NCBI GenBank assembly: GCA_963832245.1
Contig: CAWHTG010000003.1
Span: 372,001-436,000 of the forward strand
DNA length: 64,000 nucleotides
Direction: 5' to 3'
Source of the DNA: JABDBE01 sp963832245
Lineage (GTDB): Bacteria > Acidobacteriota > Terriglobia > Terriglobales > Acidobacteriaceae
This document shows positions 61,215-64,000 of the stretch, piece after piece; position 1 is the stretch's first letter; every line of letters starts with the position of its first letter. The notes under the pieces are model-generated. The model made no database searches. It saw only the letters and a program-made list of their open reading frames with translations, and was not told the DNA's origin. Made by a program: the position numbers and the translations under genes.

Positions 61215-62300
61215 ATGCGGTTTGGCATTTATTGTGAGATTCAGACTCCGCCGGGGAAGTCCCATCATGAAATGATCTGGGAGATCATGCGGCAGATCGA
61301 GCATGCGGATCAATCGGGATTCGACGTTTACTCGGTCATTGACCATCACTTTTTTCAGAAGTTCTCCATCTCGGCCAATCCTCTGGCGATGTTCGCGGCG
61401 GCGGCGCAGCGCACGGAGCGGATCCGTTTTCGCACCGCGCTTCACACTTTGCCGCTGGAAAATCCTATGCGCCTGGCGGGAATGATTGCTGAGACTGACA
61501 TTCTGACCAAGGGGCGGCTGGAATGCGGGCTGGGCCGCGGCCATGCCTGGCTTTTCGGCCCCTCCGCGTTGCCCCTGGAAGAAAGCCGCCCACGCTATAA
61601 CGAAGCTATTGACATTCTCGAACTGGCCTTCACCAAGGAGAGATTTTCTTACAACGGGCATTACTACAAAGTGAAGGACGTGGCTGTGGTTCCGCGGCCG
61701 CTGCAGAAGCCGCATCCCAAGTTTTACACTGGCGGCACCAGCGACATCACCTATCAAATGGCTGGCGAAAAAGGATGGGGTATCTTTGTTCCTCCGTTGC
61801 TGCCGTGGAAAGTGCTCCAAGACCCGCTCAATATTTATAAGAAAGCGTGTGCGGAGCACGGGCATGAGCCGGACATCGTCTACATTCGTCCGGTTTACAT
61901 GGATGAAGATGAAAAGCAGATTCGCAACGAGGTTGAATCGGCACTGCACAATTTTCTCGCGTTTAACGCGTCACCGGTTGAATCCATTCAGAGCGCAGAG
62001 AAGCAGGCCGAGTTACGCGCGAAAGGATACGGATTTTATGCGAGCGGGGCGCTCGAATCCCTGACCAAGCTGACCTACGATCAGATCGTGGAGCAGGAAA
62101 TTGGCTTTATCGGAACGCCGGAGAAGGTAATCTGCCAGGTGCGTGCGCTCGCGGAAAAAGGCGGCATCGGAGAATTGGCCATCGTCTCCAATTTTGGCGG
62201 GCTGGAACATTGGAAGAGCATTAAGACGCAACACTTATTTTCAAAACATGTCATGCCGGCATTTCGCACGGCGCGAGCCGACGCCAGGGCCGCGGACTAG
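61215..62300 (+). CDS. LLM-class flavin-dependent oxidoreductase
   Basis: 361 residues, TIM-barrel luciferase-like monooxygenase. FDVYSVIDHHFFQ (37-48), RIRFRTALHTLPLENPMRLA and ECGLGRGHAWL are typical flavin (FMNH2 or F420) pocket segments. The C-terminal part has the bacterial-luciferase-like IGTPEKVICQVRALAEKGGI pattern. It oxidises or desulfonates a small molecule; the substrate cannot be inferred. It precedes the two His-rich membrane-protein genes by 20 bases, so a redox connection with them is possible. Confidence 0.87.
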   Translation: MRFGIYCEIQTPPGKSHHEMIWEIMRQIEHADQSGFDVYSVIDHHFFQKFSISANPLAMFAAAAQRTERIRFRTALHTLPLENPMRLAGMIAETDILTKGRLECGLGRGHAWLFGPSALPLEESRPRYNEAIDILELAFTKERFSYNGHYYKVKDVAVVPRPLQKPHPKFYTGGTSDITYQMAGEKGWGIFVPPLLPWKVLQDPLNIYKKACAEHGHEPDIVYIRPVYMDEDEKQIRNEVESALHNFLAFNASPVESIQSAEKQAELRAKGYGFYASGALESLTKLTYDQIVEQEIGFIGTPEKVICQVRALAEKGGIGELAIVSNFGGLEHWKSIKTQHLFSKHVMPAFRTARADARAAD

Positions 62301-62320
62301 CAAGAAATCTTCGTATCGCT

Positions 62321-63421
62321 ATGGCATCCATAGCTGCTCCAACCGGTTCGACACCGACGCTCGCTCTCATGAGCCCGCGACGGGTCTTAATCTTTAGCGG
62401 CATCGCGCTGATCGCAGGGGGCATGCTTTTCGGCGATATCTTCGCCGTATTCGTTCTGCATCAGAATGGCGGGCAGACAGGTGAAGCCTTACTCGGCGCA
62501 ACTCAAGCCGTGACTGCCCACGATTCCTCCGCTGTCAAAGCAGAATTCACTAGAATCGGCGGCCTGCTCGAAGATCACGGCACCAAACTTGACGCGCATG
62601 CGCACATGATCGCCGCCGGGTACCTGGCACTACTTCTGGCACTGCTGCAGCCGTATGTCGCTTTCAGTTCCGCGAGCCGTAAAATTCTGGCTGAACTGTT
62701 TGTTGCGGGGGGGCTGTTGCTCCCGTTGGGAATTTTTCTCATCCATTATGTCGGACTGGCTTATAGCCCATTTGCGGTGATTGGCTGGGCGAGTGTTTTG
62801 GCGGACTCCGCTGGAGCTTTGCTGATCGTCGTGTTAATCGGTGAAGCTTGGGGTGCGTGGCGCTATTTCCTTGGGGCGCGTGTGGACGACGCTGAAGCCG
62901 TACTGCCGCCTGATAACTCTTGGGAAAGCCGCGCTCTGCTGGCTGGAGGGACCGTTTTAATTCTGCTGGGATTTCTTTTTGGCGCGTGGTATGCCGGATT
63001 CGATTTGTACGAGCATGAAGCAAGAGAAAAAAACATTCTGAATGCCATGTTGAAGGCTTCAACCGGGAGCGGGGATGCCGCGCAATCCGTTAGCGACTAC
63101 GGCAAGCTGCAGGCCGAGAAGGCGGTGGACATTGCTGCGCACTCGCATGTGATTGAATTTGGTCTACTCGCTATTCTTCTTTCCTTCATTCAGCCTTTCG
63201 TTTTCCTTGAGTCTCGCCGGAAACGATTCTGGGTGAAGTTACTGCTCGCCGGGTCGATCATTTTGCCCGTGTTCGTCCTGCTTGAGATGCACTTGGATTT
63301 GATTGCTGGAGGAATTGCCGATATCGGTGGCCTTATGGTGTTAATCGCATTGATGGGCATGCTCGTCGGTATATTGCGCTACACCGGCGCGTTGGATGCG
63401 CAACAGGGAAGTGCGCGATGA
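62321..63421 (+). CDS. Membrane protein with two copies of a four-helix His module
   Basis: 366 residues, eight predicted membrane helices in two halves that align with each other. Half 1: helix 1 (22-46) ending at H47, extracytoplasmic helical loop, D91-A-H93-A-H95 opening helix 2, then AGGLLLPLGIFLIH with H142 in helix 3. Half 2: helix 5 to H232 (LYEHE), A273-H274-S-H276 opening helix 6, then AGSIILPVFVLLEMH with H324. The paired His residues on both faces could ligate heme or metal. I do not recognise the family. It overlaps the next gene by four bases (ATGA) and follows the flavin oxidoreductase gene closely. Confidence 0.72.
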   Translation: MASIAAPTGSTPTLALMSPRRVLIFSGIALIAGGMLFGDIFAVFVLHQNGGQTGEALLGATQAVTAHDSSAVKAEFTRIGGLLEDHGTKLDAHAHMIAAGYLALLLALLQPYVAFSSASRKILAELFVAGGLLLPLGIFLIHYVGLAYSPFAVIGWASVLADSAGALLIVVLIGEAWGAWRYFLGARVDDAEAVLPPDNSWESRALLAGGTVLILLGFLFGAWYAGFDLYEHEAREKNILNAMLKASTGSGDAAQSVSDYGKLQAEKAVDIAAHSHVIEFGLLAILLSFIQPFVFLESRRKRFWVKLLLAGSIILPVFVLLEMHLDLIAGGIADIGGLMVLIALMGMLVGILRYTGALDAQQGSAR

Positions 63422-63927
63422 GCGGCGCCCGCAAGCTTCTGATTTTTGGCGGACTGATGCTTGCAGCCTTCGGAATGTTGTACGGACTGTATTACGCGCT
63501 GTTCGTCGAGCACCAGACGCTGGATCGAATGGGAGGTTCGCTGGCCACGGCGTTTGTTGACGCCGCCGAGCGGAACTTGCCTGCCGCGCAACTGGCCGTG
63601 GACGAGTACGCGGAAATCAAATACGACTACGTCCGCCAGGTTGACGCACACTCCCACTGGATCGGACTTGCCATGGTGATGATCATCTTGGGAGCGATTC
63701 TTGAACGCATGGCATTCGCCGAGCGCACACGGTTTGTAATCGCGGTTGCATTGGCGCTGGGCTCGTTTACTTTTCCTGGCGGCGTAATTCTGCAGACGTT
63801 CAATCACGGCAGTCCTGTCGCTTCAGCGCTAGCAGTGGCGGGATCGGCGCTGGTCATCGGCGCGATGGCCGCCGCAACGGTGGGTTTTGTCAGAAAGGGG
63901 ACTACTCCCCCTCGCACCTTGACCTAG
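63418..63927 (+). CDS. Membrane protein with a third copy of the His module
   Basis: 169 residues, four helices. It aligns with each half of the preceding protein: LLIFGGLMLAAFGMLYGLYYALFVEH (H32, helix 1, given as two parts), a loop with TAFVDAAERNLPAA, VDAHSHWIGLAMV (H78 and H80, helix 2), then ALGSFTFPGGVILQTFNH (P120, H130, helix 3) and a fourth helix. The strict repetition of [EL]H, AH-S/A-H, GS...P...H suggests conserved ligation of heme or a metal. Start overlaps the previous stop (ATGA), so the pair is one complex by inference. No further gene is complete before the window ends. Confidence 0.7.
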   Translation: MSGARKLLIFGGLMLAAFGMLYGLYYALFVEHQTLDRMGGSLATAFVDAAERNLPAAQLAVDEYAEIKYDYVRQVDAHSHWIGLAMVMIILGAILERMAFAERTRFVIAVALALGSFTFPGGVILQTFNHGSPVASALAVAGSALVIGAMAAATVGFVRKGTTPPRTLT

Positions 63928-64000
63928 ACACAGCTCAAACCTGAAGGCCGAATCGAGTCAGGATTTCTCGTCGCCCAGAACTTGTAATGCTTAAAGCTCT

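Overview
The window is a high-GC bacterial chromosome segment. Its gene content points to an acidobacterium of the Koribacter/Terriglobia type: an Oar-like TonB-dependent receptor with an N-terminal carboxypeptidase-regulatory domain, large secreted beta-propeller/Ig-like proteins, a GloVer-repeat protein, SLGDVA-type secreted coiled-coil proteins, and a scpAB-rluB-trpS-site-2-protease block. This assignment comes from reading protein families; no database search was run. Most genes look chromosomal. The left edge (1-2.7 kb) and 19.4-20.0 kb look accessory or decayed.

Layout. 0-2.7 kb: an unrecognised zinc-ribbon protein, a tRNA-Leu gene cut at the anticodon loop, a major-type pilin with a convincing sigma-54 promoter, and a small reverse-strand transcription unit ending in a clear terminator. 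2.7-9.6 kb: DUF3467 protein and GT39/PMT-type glycosyltransferase, secreted amidohydrolase, coiled-coil secreted protein, molybdate transporter ModB-ModC without ModA, and a small HTH-like protein. 9.6-15.7 kb: a 1546-residue secreted propeller/Ig-like protein and LhgO. 15.7-27.6 kb, a signalling and envelope region: two paralogous LuxR-type regulators with degenerate receivers flank an ExeA-like AAA ATPase; then come a frameshifted pseudogene, a 7-repeat GloVer protein, a GAF-TM-TonB fusion, the UDP-glucose dehydrogenase/UDP-xylose synthase pair, and a receiver-PilZ-PilZ protein. 27.9-33.6 kb: a four-gene minor pseudopilin operon (GspH-, PilV-, PilW-, giant PilX-like) closed by a terminator.

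33.7-45.2 kb: HAD hydrolase, LytTR regulator, ECF sigma/anti-sigma/zinc-ribbon operon, thiolase, alpha/beta hydrolase, RlmB, a metallopeptidase-like protein without its catalytic Glu, a beta-CASP nuclease, DinB and TrpD. 45.4-57.7 kb is core metabolism and information processing: SucCD, Ndk, a tautomerase, an ABM monooxygenase, PurA, MutM, HisC, RluB, ScpB, ScpA, TrpS, a site-2 protease and an epimerase. 57.9-64 kb: an Oar-like TonB receptor, a luciferase-like flavin oxidoreductase, and two overlapping membrane-protein genes that together carry three copies of a His-rich four-helix module. I could not assign this module to any family and consider it the best candidate here for something undescribed.

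Intergenic gaps hold several families of short inverted repeats (27-nt TGTAGGCGC type, GTAGCAAGCTAC type, GGGCGA-loop hairpins, CCTTTCGC hairpins). No CRISPR array, rRNA, intact tRNA or complete insertion sequence was seen.
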